A stretch of 26,912 nt of DNA from contig JBBDYO010000043.1 of the NCBI GenBank assembly GCA_040901495.1, positions 1 through 26,912 of the forward strand, read 5' to 3'. This stretch comes from VRUE01 sp040901495 (lineage in GTDB: Bacteria > Actinomycetota > Thermoleophilia > Solirubrobacterales > 70-9). A program made the position numbers and the translations under genes. A model generated the notes under the pieces. The model made no database searches. It saw only the letters and a program-made list of their open reading frames with translations, and was not told where the DNA came from. Numbering within the stretch: the stretch's first letter is position 1; each line of letters opens with the position of its first letter. Shown piece after piece: positions 6,406 through 13,865 of the stretch.

Positions 6406-8385
6406 ATGCTCCTCGGAGTCGATGTGGGCGGGACCTTCACCGACGCCGCGCTGGTGGACGGCGAGCGGGTCTACACGGCGAAGCTGCCGACCACTCCCGA
6501 CGACCAGTCGGTGGCGGTGATCGAAGCCGTCGAGGAGGTGCTGAGGCGCGCCGGCGCCAAGTCGAGCCAGGTCACAGCGTTCGCGCACGGGATGACTGTC
6601 GGGACCAACGCCCTGCTCGAGGAACGCGGCGCCCGCACAGCCCTGATCGCGACCCGGGGCTTCGGCGACGTCCTCGAGATCGGCCGCCAGGACCGCCCCG
6701 AGCTCTACCGGCTCTGCACCCCAAAGCCGGCTCCGCTGGTCGATCCGGAGCTGCGCTTCGAGGCGGCAGAGCGGGTCGGACCCGAGGGGATACTCGACCC
6801 TCTGGCCGATGGAGAGCCAGAGCGGCTCGCGGAGCTGGTCCGGGCCAGCGGGGCCGAGGCCGTCGCCCTCTGCCTGCTCTTCTCCTACCTCGACCCTGCG
6901 CACGAGAGACAGATCGCCGAGCACCTGCGCGGGGAGCTGCCCGGTGTCCACGTCTCCGCCTCGCACGAGGTCCTGCCCCACCTCCGCGAGCACGAGCGCT
7001 GCTCGACCACGGCAATCGACGCCTATCTCTCGCCCCTGCTCAGCCGCTACCTGGGACGACTCGGCTCGGCCGCCGAGGCAGCCGGCCTCCCACAACCCGT
7101 AGTGATGCAGTCCTCGGGGGGCGTCGCCGCGGCCGAGGAGGCTTCGCGGGCGGGTGCCTGGAGCGTGCTCTCCGGCCCGGCGGGCGGAGCGGTCGGCGCC
7201 GGTCTCCTCGCCCGTGCCTGCGGCGACGGCAACGCCCTCGGCTTCGACATGGGAGGAACCTCCTGCGACGTCTGCGTGGTCGAGTCCGGTGAGGTGCGGC
7301 GAACCGGCTCGCGGCGAATCGCCGGCCGGGTGATCCAACTTCCGATGGTCGACGTGCACACGGTCGGGGCGGGCGGCGGCTCGATCGCGTGGCGCGACCC
7401 CGGTGGGGCGCTCCGGGTCGGCCCGCGCTCGTCCGGCGCCGACCCCGGGCCCGCCTGTTACGGACGCGGGGGAACAGAGCCCACCGTCACCGACGCCAAC
7501 CTCGCGCTCGGCAACCTCGCACCCGACTCGACCCTCGCCGGAGGCGTCCGGCTCGACGGCGACGCCGCCCACAGCGCGATCGAGGCGCTCGCCGAATCGC
7601 TCGACCTCAGCGTGCTGGAGACGGCCGAGGGGATCGTGCGGGTCGCAAACCAGGAGATGGTGCGGGCGCTGCGCGTCGTCACCGTCGAGCGCGGCATCGA
7701 CCCGCGCGGCTTCGCGCTGCTCCCGTTCGGGGGCGCGGGACCGATGCACGCGGCGGCGATCGCCGCCGAGCTCGGCATCGACCGCATCCTTTGCCCGCGA
7801 GCCAGCGGCGTGCTCTCGGCCCTCGGCCTCTGCGCCTCCGAGCGCCGCCGCGACACAGTCCGCACCGTGATGCTGAGCGGCACCGACCTCAGCGCCGAGC
7901 GAATCGCGACAGAGGTCGACGAGCTGATCGCCGGGCTCGGCGACGGCCTGGAGGATGCGGAAGCCGAGGTCGTCTACGAGATGCGCTACGCGGGCCAGGC
8001 ATTTGAGCTGCCCATCCCGGGGACGGCGCGCCCCGACCCCGGCGACCTGACCGAGCGCTTCGAGTCCGCCCATCTCGAGCGATACGGCCACCGCGACCCC
8101 GAGGCCGAGGTCGTACTCGTCCACATCCGCCTGGCGATGGTCGCGCCGGGGCCACAGCCGCGACCGACAGCCGCGACCGAGGCCCAGCTCGAAGAAGCCG
8201 ACCGCAAGGTCTGCTTCGCCGGGAAGTGGATGGCGACACGGGTCCTGCGCGGTGATCCCACCGCCGGCGTCAACGCCGAGGGCCCCGCCGTCTTCGAGCT
8301 GCCCGAGGCGACGTTCGTCGTCCCACCGGGATGGAGCGCAAAGGTCGACGCCACCGGCACGATCCACGCGGAGGCGCGGCAATGA
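6406..8385 (+). CDS. hyuA: Hydantoinase/oxoprolinase family, subunit A
   Basis: A 659-residue ATP-dependent amidohydrolase large subunit of the HyuA/5-oxoprolinase family. The ASKHA nucleotide-binding fold is clear: LLGVDVGGTFTDAAL at the N-terminus (phosphate loop 1), HGMTVGTNALLE, then GFDMGGTSCDVCVV near residue 280 (phosphate loop 2), VDVHTVGAGGGSIA, GPRSSGADPGPACYG, and the C-terminal PFGGAGPMHA. It pairs with HyuB, encoded immediately downstream with an ATGA overlap, as in N-methylhydantoinase, 5-oxoprolinase and acetone carboxylase complexes. The substrate cannot be decided; no transporter or dihydropyrimidinase lies nearby to suggest one. A 660-codon open frame on the other strand covers nearly the same interval but is a GC-bias shadow. 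Confidence 0.94.
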   Translation: MLLGVDVGGTFTDAALVDGERVYTAKLPTTPDDQSVAVIEAVEEVLRRAGAKSSQVTAFAHGMTVGTNALLEERGARTALIATRGFGDVLEIGRQDRPELYRLCTPKPAPLVDPELRFEAAERVGPEGILDPLADGEPERLAELVRASGAEAVALCLLFSYLDPAHERQIAEHLRGELPGVHVSASHEVLPHLREHERCSTTAIDAYLSPLLSRYLGRLGSAAEAAGLPQPVVMQSSGGVAAAEEASRAGAWSVLSGPAGGAVGAGLLARACGDGNALGFDMGGTSCDVCVVESGEVRRTGSRRIAGRVIQLPMVDVHTVGAGGGSIAWRDPGGALRVGPRSSGADPGPACYGRGGTEPTVTDANLALGNLAPDSTLAGGVRLDGDAAHSAIEALAESLDLSVLETAEGIVRVANQEMVRALRVVTVERGIDPRGFALLPFGGAGPMHAAAIAAELGIDRILCPRASGVLSALGLCASERRRDTVRTVMLSGTDLSAERIATEVDELIAGLGDGLEDAEAEVVYEMRYAGQAFELPIPGTARPDPGDLTERFESAHLERYGHRDPEAEVVLVHIRLAMVAPGPQPRPTAATEAQLEEADRKVCFAGKWMATRVLRGDPTAGVNAEGPAVFELPEATFVVPPGWSAKVDATGTIHAEARQ

Positions 8386-9893
8386 GCATCGACCCGATCA
8401 CGCTCCAGGTTCTGATCGGCGGGCTTCGCGCCGCCTGCGACGAGATGGGCGCAACCCTGATCCGCTCCGCCTACTCGGCCAACATCAAGGAGCGCCACGA
8501 CTGCTCGACCGCCCTCTTCGACGCCAGCGGCGAGCTCGTGATGCAGGCCGAGCACATCCCCGTCCACCTGGGGTCGATGCCCGATGCGGTGGCGGCGGTG
8601 CGGGACGAGGAGCACCAGCCGGGCGTCGCCTGGATCCTCAACGATCCCTATCGGGGCGGGACCCACTTGCCGGACGTGACGCTGGTCGAGCCCGTCTTCG
8701 TCGAGGGCGAGCAGCTCGGGTTCGCCGCCTGCCGCGCCCACCATGCCGACATCGGCGGGCCGAGCCCAGCCGGGATGCCGGCTCACTCGACAACGCTCAA
8801 GGAAGAGGGGATCGTGATCCCCCCGACCAGGATCGGAGACGGGGACCTCGAGCGGCTCGCCGCCCAGATGCGCTCGCCCCGCCAGCGCCTCGCCGACCTC
8901 CGGGCCCAGCAGGCGGCGAATCGGATCGGCCAGATGCGCCTTGCCGAGCTCGCCGGGCGCCACGGGCTCGACCTGTTGCGAGCCGGGATGGAGGAGATCC
9001 TCGCCTACGCCGAGCGCCGCACCAGGGTCGCCCTGGAAGGGATCCCGGACGGGTCCTACTCGGCTGAAGACGTGCTGGAAGACGACGACGCCGGCACCCC
9101 GCGCGACGTCACTGTGCGGGTCGAGGCGACCGTCTCCGGCGACCGCCTCACCCTTGACTTCAGCGGGACCGACGAGCAGATCGAGGGGAACCTCAACTGC
9201 CCACTCTCGGTGACGAAATCGGCGGCGTTCTTTGCCGTGCGCGTCTTAACAGACCCCGACGCGCCACCCTCTGCCGGCGCCTACCGGCCGATCGAGGTCG
9301 TCGCGCCCGAGGGCTGCCTGCTCAATGCCCGCTTCCCGGCCGCGGTCGCCGCCGGCAACGTCGAGACCTCGAGCCGCGTCGCCGACCTGGTGATCGCCGC
9401 CCTGGGCGGCGCCAGACCGGTTCCCGCTCAGGGCCAGGGCACGATGAACAACCTCACCCTCGCCAACGAGGACTTCACCTACTACGAGACCCTCGGCGGC
9501 GGCCAGGGCGCCTGCCCCGACGCAGACGGGCCGAGCGCGATCCACGTCGCGATGTCCAACACGCTGAACACGCCAGTCGAGGCGCTGGAGGCCGAGTTCC
9601 CGCTGCGCGTGCGCGAGCTTTCCCTGCGACCCGGAAGCGGTGGCGACGGCGAGCACAGGGGCGGCGACGGGATCGTGCGCGAAGTCGAAGCGCTTGCCCC
9701 GATGCGCTTCACGCTGATCACCGAGCGGCGGCGACACCCGCCACGCGGGCTCGAAGGGGGCGCGGACGGGGCGCTGGGGAGGAACTTCCTCAACGACGAG
9801 CCGCTGCCGAGCAAGGCCGAGGGAGAGCTGCGACCCGGCGACAGGCTGCGGATCGAGACCCCCGGAGGCGGGGGCAACCGACGAAAAGCCTAA
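8382..9893 (+). CDS. hyuB: Hydantoinase/oxoprolinase family, subunit B
   Basis: A 503-residue partner of HyuA. It starts MSIDPITLQVLIGGLRAACDEMG, the standard HyuB N-terminus, followed by the conserved SANIKERHDCSTALFD, HIPVHLGSMPDAV, NDPYRGGTHLPDVTLV and FAACRAHHADIGG segments. The C-terminal part has NVETSSRVADLV, GQGTMNN and ETPGGGG. The ATG overlaps the hyuA stop by 4 nt; an upstream frame extension to 8331 is unnecessary. Together the two subunits probably open a cyclic amide (hydantoin or oxoproline type) using ATP. A structured region and a new promoter follow its stop codon. Confidence 0.94.
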   Translation: MSIDPITLQVLIGGLRAACDEMGATLIRSAYSANIKERHDCSTALFDASGELVMQAEHIPVHLGSMPDAVAAVRDEEHQPGVAWILNDPYRGGTHLPDVTLVEPVFVEGEQLGFAACRAHHADIGGPSPAGMPAHSTTLKEEGIVIPPTRIGDGDLERLAAQMRSPRQRLADLRAQQAANRIGQMRLAELAGRHGLDLLRAGMEEILAYAERRTRVALEGIPDGSYSAEDVLEDDDAGTPRDVTVRVEATVSGDRLTLDFSGTDEQIEGNLNCPLSVTKSAAFFAVRVLTDPDAPPSAGAYRPIEVVAPEGCLLNARFPAAVAAGNVETSSRVADLVIAALGGARPVPAQGQGTMNNLTLANEDFTYYETLGGGQGACPDADGPSAIHVAMSNTLNTPVEALEAEFPLRVRELSLRPGSGGDGEHRGGDGIVREVEALAPMRFTLITERRRHPPRGLEGGADGALGRNFLNDEPLPSKAEGELRPGDRLRIETPGGGGNRRKA

Positions 9894-9919
9894 GGATTAT
9901 GTGAGATATGTAAAGAAAT

Positions 9920-9948
9920 TTGGTGATTTGGCCGGCCTCGTCTAGAAT
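9920..9948 (+). promoter_or_regulatory. Promoter before the DUF1802 gene
   Basis: TTGGTG (9920-9925), a 17-nt spacer and TAGAAT (9943-9948) form a housekeeping-sigma type promoter with a near-consensus -10, in an AT-rich patch just after hyuB. The predicted transcript begins near 9955 and has a leader of about 85 nt. Confidence 0.6.
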
Positions 9949-9983
9949 GCCCAATCCTGGGCGGGTCTTCCGCCCGCAGGGCA
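9948..9983 (+). promoter_or_regulatory. Cluster of nested or competing hairpins in the DUF1802 leader
   Basis: Several stems can form here: GCCCA/TGGGC (9949-9962), GGGCGG/CCGCCC (9959-9975), GCCC/GGGC (9973-9982) and an outer TGCCC/GGGCA (9948-9983). Some exclude one another. It may serve as the hyuB terminator (no T-tract is seen), as a leader element, or both. Confidence 0.45.
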
Positions 9984-10039
9984 CGAGGCTCCCCCTCCCA
10001 GTCCCAGATTTACCAACCTCCTAGTAGGTACGTTTCCAA

Positions 10040-10669
10040 ATGCCGATCGCTTTAAAGGAATGGGCCGTAACGGTCCGCGCACTCGCCGAGGGCGAGCAGT
10101 TGCTGACCCTGCGCAAGGGAGGTATCCGCGAGGAGAACAGGAACTTCGAGCTCGAGCACGAGCGCTTCTTCCTCTACCCGACCTTCGATCACCAGCGCAA
10201 CAACCTGGTGCGCGAGTCCCACCACCCGGAGCTGCGCCGTGCCCTCGAGGAGGGTGTCTGGCCCGAAGTAGAGCCGCCGCCCGCGGCGTTGATCCGCGAC
10301 GGCGGGATCCCGCAGCCCGACCGCGTCCGGCTGCGTTGCTGGGCCGAGGTGACCGATCACCTGACGATCACCAACCCCCGAGTGGTTGACGAGCTCTCAC
10401 CCTTCTATGTCTGGACGCCCGACTACGCCGAGAAGCGGCTCAACTGGAAGCGGCGGCACCCCCTTCACATCCTCCTACTGAGGGTCCACCGCATTCCGCG
10501 CCCGGTCACGGTGCGGGTCCGCGAGGAGTACCACGGCTGTCGCTCCTGGGTCGAAATCGACCGCGATCTCCCCTTCGAGGGAACGCCGGTCATGGCGGAC
10601 GAAGAGTTCGATCGCGCCCGCCAGGAGATTCACTCGCTCTGCAGCGATTCCGAGCCGGTCCTCGTCTAA
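10040..10669 (+). CDS. DUF1802 family protein
   Basis: A 209-residue cytosolic protein recognised by the DUF1802 pattern: ALKEWAVTVRALAEGEQLLTLRKGGIREE at the N-terminus, then FELEHERFFLYPTFDHQR, and a C-terminal basic stretch with RVHRIPRPVTV and the closing CRSWVEID. The family has no established function. The N-terminal KEW and RKGG segments are its hallmark, and the second half resembles an SRPBCC-free beta structure that I cannot name. The start is supported by the family N-terminus and a promoter upstream with a structured leader of about 85 nt. The following gene starts only about 20 nt after its stop. Confidence 0.85.
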   Translation: MPIALKEWAVTVRALAEGEQLLTLRKGGIREENRNFELEHERFFLYPTFDHQRNNLVRESHHPELRRALEEGVWPEVEPPPAALIRDGGIPQPDRVRLRCWAEVTDHLTITNPRVVDELSPFYVWTPDYAEKRLNWKRRHPLHILLLRVHRIPRPVTVRVREEYHGCRSWVEIDRDLPFEGTPVMADEEFDRARQEIHSLCSDSEPVLV

Positions 10670-10678
10670 GACCGCCTG

Positions 10679-10684
10679 TAGGCT
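10679..10684 (+). promoter_or_regulatory. TANNNT -10 box of a leaderless ATT start
   Basis: TAGGCT ends 6 nt before ATT 10691. The same hexamer and spacing occur before the histidine kinase GTG at 16470. This supports transcription starting at the ATT. Confidence 0.45.
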
Positions 10685-10690
10685 CGCCCC

Positions 10691-11446
10691 ATTCCTTGGG
10701 TTGAGACACACTCGCTCAGCTTTACCGCGCGCCACGACAGCGGTGACGCCACCTTTGCCGAGCGCACCCTCGACCGGATGGAGGACCTGCGCCTCCGCCT
10801 CGAGGACCAGTTCGAGAACGCCCCGGGCGATGTGACCGTCGTCGTCCACACCAACCCCGGGCTGCTGGCGATGGCGCACCCGTTCCTGCCCGCCGCCCGC
10901 TGGTCGGCGGCTCCCGCGGGAAGGCGATACATGGCCGGCTGGGCGATGACGACTGAGCTGCATGTGCTGAACGACCTTCATATGGAGCGCCGTGCCGCCG
11001 GCGAGGACTCACGCGAGGCGCTGCGCGGCACCGCCGAGCGCCTCTACGCCCAGCTGGTGGTCGGCGCCAACAACTCGGACCTCCCACCCTCTTGGACCCC
11101 TCGCCGCTTCGCTCGCTACCTCAGCTGGGCGTGGCTGGTCGAGGGTGCCGCCCAGTACTTCGCGCGCCAGGTCGGCCTCTACCGCGCCGCGGTAATTCGT
11201 CGCCTGCGCGAGAGCGCCCGCCCCTCCTTCCCACCGTCGCGCCGCGACGCCGTGATCCTCGGGGGAACGATCTTCGACCTGCTGGAGGCCGAGCGCGGTC
11301 CCGACGCCTGCGAGCGCCTCGCCATGCAGCTGCTGCCCGGTGGCGCCACCCCGACCCTCGAAGCCGCTTTCGAGGCCTCGGTCGGCGAAATCGAGGCCGC
11401 CTGGCGCGACTACCTGCGAGAAACCACCCGCCCCAACGCTTCCTGA
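10691..11446 (+). CDS. Degenerate MA-clan (gluzincin-like) peptidase fold protein, apparent ATT start
   Basis: About 251 residues. The start TPWVETHSLSFTARHDSGDATFAERTLDRME lies upstream of the first ATG (10778) and looks like genuine protein: it follows the pattern of peptidase-MA-like proteins, whose first strand and helix precede a VTVVVHTN strand. No ATG, GTG or TTG lies between the in-frame TAG at 10679 and 10778. ATT 10691 is the only table-11 start in the right place, and it has a TAGGCT box 6 nt upstream. The expected HExxH helix is replaced by LYAQLVVG, while the later WLVEGAAQYFARQ keeps the glutamate that would be the third zinc ligand in an active gluzincin. I infer a non-catalytic or altered enzyme. 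No signal peptide is seen. Confidence 0.65.
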   Translation: MPWVETHSLSFTARHDSGDATFAERTLDRMEDLRLRLEDQFENAPGDVTVVVHTNPGLLAMAHPFLPAARWSAAPAGRRYMAGWAMTTELHVLNDLHMERRAAGEDSREALRGTAERLYAQLVVGANNSDLPPSWTPRRFARYLSWAWLVEGAAQYFARQVGLYRAAVIRRLRESARPSFPPSRRDAVILGGTIFDLLEAERGPDACERLAMQLLPGGATPTLEAAFEASVGEIEAAWRDYLRETTRPNAS

Positions 11447-11449
11447 GCC

Positions 11450-11773
11450 CTAGTCGGCACCCGCAATGCCGGTGAGCACCTCGCGTGCTTCCTCGGCCAT
11501 TCGGGCGGCAACGAAGATCTGTCGCGGGCCTACTGACATGAATTCGGGCACGTCAAATCCAGCCCGTTTGACCAGGCTGGGGATCCCGTGTGAGGAAAGT
11601 AACCCCTGGATCATTTCCGCCTCAATCTGATTAGGCGCAAAGGCGACCTTGACCAACCGATCGCCGTCGCCGTCCCCACCCCCACCGTCGCCGCCATCGA
11701 TTGAACCCCCTCCCCCGCCCGGGTCGGTGGGCTCATCGCTTCGAATGCGACTAGGTGATGTCGATCTCGGCAT
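11450..11773 (-). CDS. DUF2007 (putative signal-transducing) domain protein
   Basis: The C-terminal 68 residues, LVKVAFAPNQIEAEMIQGLLSSHGIPSLVKR to EEAREVL, match the DUF2007 pattern: a ferredoxin-like fold with 'xEAExIxxLLxxxGIP'. The role is unknown. The start is uncertain. ATG 11773 overlaps the end of mec by 23 nt and gives a 107-residue protein with a Gly/Asp-rich linker (DPGGGGGSIDGG...). TTG 11656 gives just the domain, the usual family length. The linker region is also compatible with a G-rich untranslated stretch. It is the last gene of the cysteine locus and ends 3 nt from the convergent peptidase-like gene. Confidence 0.7.
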   Translation of the reverse strand: MPRSTSPSRIRSDEPTDPGGGGGSIDGGDGGGGDGDGDRLVKVAFAPNQIEAEMIQGLLSSHGIPSLVKRAGFDVPEFMSVGPRQIFVAARMAEEAREVLTGIAGAD

Positions 11774-12146
11774 CTTCGATCTTCCCGTCCCGGATCCAGA
11801 AGCCCTTGACGTCGGGGGCATCGTCATCGGCCAGAGAGGCGATCAGGTAGACCGCTTCCGGCCAGCCCGCGAGATTGACGTCGGTCTGGGAGGGGTAGGC
11901 GGCGCTCCTCGTGTGCGAGTGGTAGATCGCGACGAGCTCCTCGCCGACGTCTTCAATCGCCCTCATCAGCCGAAACTGCTCCTTGGCATCGATCGAGTAG
12001 CGCAGCGGGCTCGCCTCAGCGTTCTCCGCCCGGTAGACCGTCGTCGCGACGCCTGCGCGCCCGCCGACCATCCCACAGCACTCGTTGGGCAGGTCCTCGC
12101 GCGAGTGCGCGACCATCTCGTCGACCAGGCTCTGGGGGATCCGCAT
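11751..12146 (-). CDS. mec: Mec-like JAMM (M67) metallopeptidase
   Basis: A 131-residue zinc peptidase that by family and context releases cysteine from the CysO-cysteine adduct by cleaving after the CysO C-terminal Gly-Gly. The JAMM motif is complete: the glutamate in the LPNECCGMVGG region, then HSH with serine and aspartate in YHSHTRSAAYPSQTD. I chose the start MRIPQSLVDEMVAHSRED by similarity to Mec and other JAMM proteins; a GTG at 12173 that overlaps the cysM stop is an alternative. It lies 20 nt after cysM, the same association as mec-cysO-cysM in mycobacteria. Confidence 0.9.
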   Translation of the reverse strand: MRIPQSLVDEMVAHSREDLPNECCGMVGGRAGVATTVYRAENAEASPLRYSIDAKEQFRLMRAIEDVGEELVAIYHSHTRSAAYPSQTDVNLAGWPEAVYLIASLADDDAPDVKGFWIRDGKIEDAEIDIT

Positions 12147-12166
12147 CGGCTGGTCGGAACCGGCGG

Positions 12167-13132
12167 CTACCACCAGACGGTGGAGTCGAGGTTCTCGATC
12201 TCCTCGATCGGCTTGGTGTAGACGCCGGAGGAGAGGTACTTCCAGCCGTCGTCGGGAATCAGGAAGACGACGTTGCCGCCCTCCAGTTCACCTGCGATCC
12301 GGACGGCGATCGCGGCGATCGCACCGGAGGAGACCCCGGCGAAGATGCCCTCCTCCTCAAGCAGCCGCTTGGTCCAGACGATCGCGTCGCGGTTGGAGAC
12401 CATGATCTTTCGGTCGAAGAGCGAGATGTCGATGATCGGCGGGATGAAGCCGTCGTCGAGGGAGCGCAGGCCCTGGACGAGCTCCCCTTGCATCGGCTCG
12501 GCGGCGACGATCAGCGTCTTCGGGTCGGCCTCCTTCAGCCGGCGGCCGTTGCCCATCAGGGTGCCGCCGGTGCCGAGGCCGCCCACGAAGGCCGCCACCT
12601 CGTCAAGCTCGTCGAGGATCTCCACCGCGGTGCCGTTGTAATGGGCCAGCGGGTTGGCCTCGTTGCCGTACTGGTAGGGCATGAAATAGGCCGGGTCATC
12701 CGCCATCTCCAGCGCCACCTCGACCGCGCCGTTGGACCCCTTTGCCCCCTCCGAGTAGACGATCTCCGCCCCGTACATCTCCAGCAGCTGGGTGCGCTCG
12801 GCGGTGACGTTGTCGGGCATCACCACTTTTAGCGGGTAGCCCTTGCGGCGGCAGATCATCGCCAGCGAGATGCCGGTGTTGCCGGAGGTGGGCTCGAGGA
12901 TCGTCTTGCCGGGCTCGATCGCACCTTCGGCCTCCGCCGCCTCGATCATCGCTTTGGCAACGCGGTCCTTGACCGAGCCGGTCGGGTTGCGGCCCTCGAG
13001 CTTCGCGTAGATCCGCACCTCGGGCTTGGGGGAAAGACGCTGCAGCTCGACCAGCGGCGTGTTGCCGATCGAGGCAACGATGTTGCTGAAGCGACCCCCA
13101 CAGGGCCGGTTGAGTAGGTGGTCGCGCGGCAC
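12167..13132 (-). CDS. cysM: CysM-type cysteine synthase, CysO-dependent
   Basis: A 321-residue fold-type II PLP enzyme. Motifs: SIGNTPLVEL, NPTGSVKDR with the Schiff-base lysine K55, the phosphate-interacting TSGNTG, and GLGTGGTLMG. The segment GLRSLDDGF corresponds to the region that holds the O-phosphoserine-binding arginine in mycobacterial CysM (from memory of that family). With cysO and mec adjoining, the likely reaction is aminoacrylate from O-phosphoserine plus CysO thiocarboxylate. The start GTG 13132 follows a TATACT box by 7 nt. The open frame continues upstream to 13990, but that part is antisense to nothing real and overlaps the RNase III-like gene out of frame. Confidence 0.93.
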   Translation of the reverse strand: MPRDHLLNRPCGGRFSNIVASIGNTPLVELQRLSPKPEVRIYAKLEGRNPTGSVKDRVAKAMIEAAEAEGAIEPGKTILEPTSGNTGISLAMICRRKGYPLKVVMPDNVTAERTQLLEMYGAEIVYSEGAKGSNGAVEVALEMADDPAYFMPYQYGNEANPLAHYNGTAVEILDELDEVAAFVGGLGTGGTLMGNGRRLKEADPKTLIVAAEPMQGELVQGLRSLDDGFIPPIIDISLFDRKIMVSNRDAIVWTKRLLEEEGIFAGVSSGAIAAIAVRIAGELEGGNVVFLIPDDGWKYLSSGVYTKPIEEIENLDSTVWW

Positions 13133-13148
13133 TTCAAAAAGTATAGCC
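13128..13148 (-). promoter_or_regulatory. cysM leaderless promoter with shared ACTTCAAAAAGTA element
   Basis: On the minus strand TATACT (13145-13140) ends 7 nt before the GTG. The 13-mer ACTTCAAAAAGTA (13131-13143, plus-strand reading) overlaps the -10 and the start codon, and it recurs exactly in front of the moeZ-like gene. The element is flanked by GGC...GCC here. I infer a common operator. Confidence 0.55.
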
Positions 13149-13167
13149 ACGGCCCGTACAGGCGTGA

Positions 13168-13851
13168 TCAGGCGTCGGCCCACAGCTCGAGCCGTTCCAG
13201 CGCCTGTTCGGCGGCGGCCAGCTCGGCGGCTTTCTTGCTGCGTCCCTCTCCCTCTCCAATCGGCTCCGAGTCGGCCATTGCAACCGCCTTGAAGATCGGG
13301 TAGTAAGACGGTCCCGCCTTGACGGACACGTCGTAGCTCAAGCATGCCTCTTGGCGCGCGACCAGCTTGTGCAGGTGGCCCTTGGCGCCGTGGGGGAATT
13401 TGACCCCGAACTCGATCCGCGGCGCGAACGCGGCAACAACGGCGTCGCGCGTTCGCTCGAAGCCGAAGGTGAGAAAGCAGGCGCCGATCAGCGCCTCGGT
13501 CATCTCTGGAACCGGGCGTGCGGTGTCGCGCAACACCTCCATCGGTATCGCTTTTTCCTTGCTTGGCTTCTCCATGGCTTCGAGCATCTCCGGCACGCCG
13601 AGCTCGCGACCGACAGCCGCACACGAAACGCCGCTGATCGCCTGGTTGAAGATCGGGGTCAGGCGTCCCGAGTCGAGCTTCGGAAAGCGCTCGTGGACCT
13701 TGGCCGCCAGAGCAAGGCCGAGCACGCTGTCGCCGAGAAAAGCAAGGGGCCTGTACGAGTCGGCGCGATCCTCCACCCACGTGTGGTGGGTGAGGGCTCG
13801 TTGGCGCAGCTCGGCTGGCAGCTCGGCAATCAGCTCCGCCAGCTCGAGCAC
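13168..13851 (-). CDS. RNase III-like protein with altered catalytic site
   Basis: A 227-residue protein with the RNase III layout: an endonuclease-like domain (about 1-150) containing FLGDSVLGLALA and TEALIGACFL, then a double-stranded-RNA-binding domain to the end (RSKKAAELAAAEQALERLEL). Aligned by eye to E. coli RNase III, the catalytic set E41, D45, D114, E117 becomes A37, D41, E116, E119, and the accessory glutamates E38 and E65 become R34 and S61. It may therefore bind dsRNA without normal cleavage. The start is GTG 13851, 14 nt after the cysO stop. It lies between cysO and cysM in the same direction, an unusual partner for a sulfur-transfer operon. Whether the genome has another, normal rnc cannot be seen here. 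Confidence 0.8.
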   Translation of the reverse strand: MLELAELIAELPAELRQRALTHHTWVEDRADSYRPLAFLGDSVLGLALAAKVHERFPKLDSGRLTPIFNQAISGVSCAAVGRELGVPEMLEAMEKPSKEKAIPMEVLRDTARPVPEMTEALIGACFLTFGFERTRDAVVAAFAPRIEFGVKFPHGAKGHLHKLVARQEACLSYDVSVKAGPSYYPIFKAVAMADSEPIGEGEGRSKKAAELAAAEQALERLELWADA

Positions 13852-13865
13852 GTTCGGGATCGGAC

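Noticed and set aside
6400..8382. A 660-codon open frame on the minus strand lying almost exactly opposite hyuA
   Set aside because: Its translation has no recognisable domain, is rich in Arg, Gly, Asp and His as expected from the complement of a GC-biased gene, and hyuA on the plus strand has complete family motifs.
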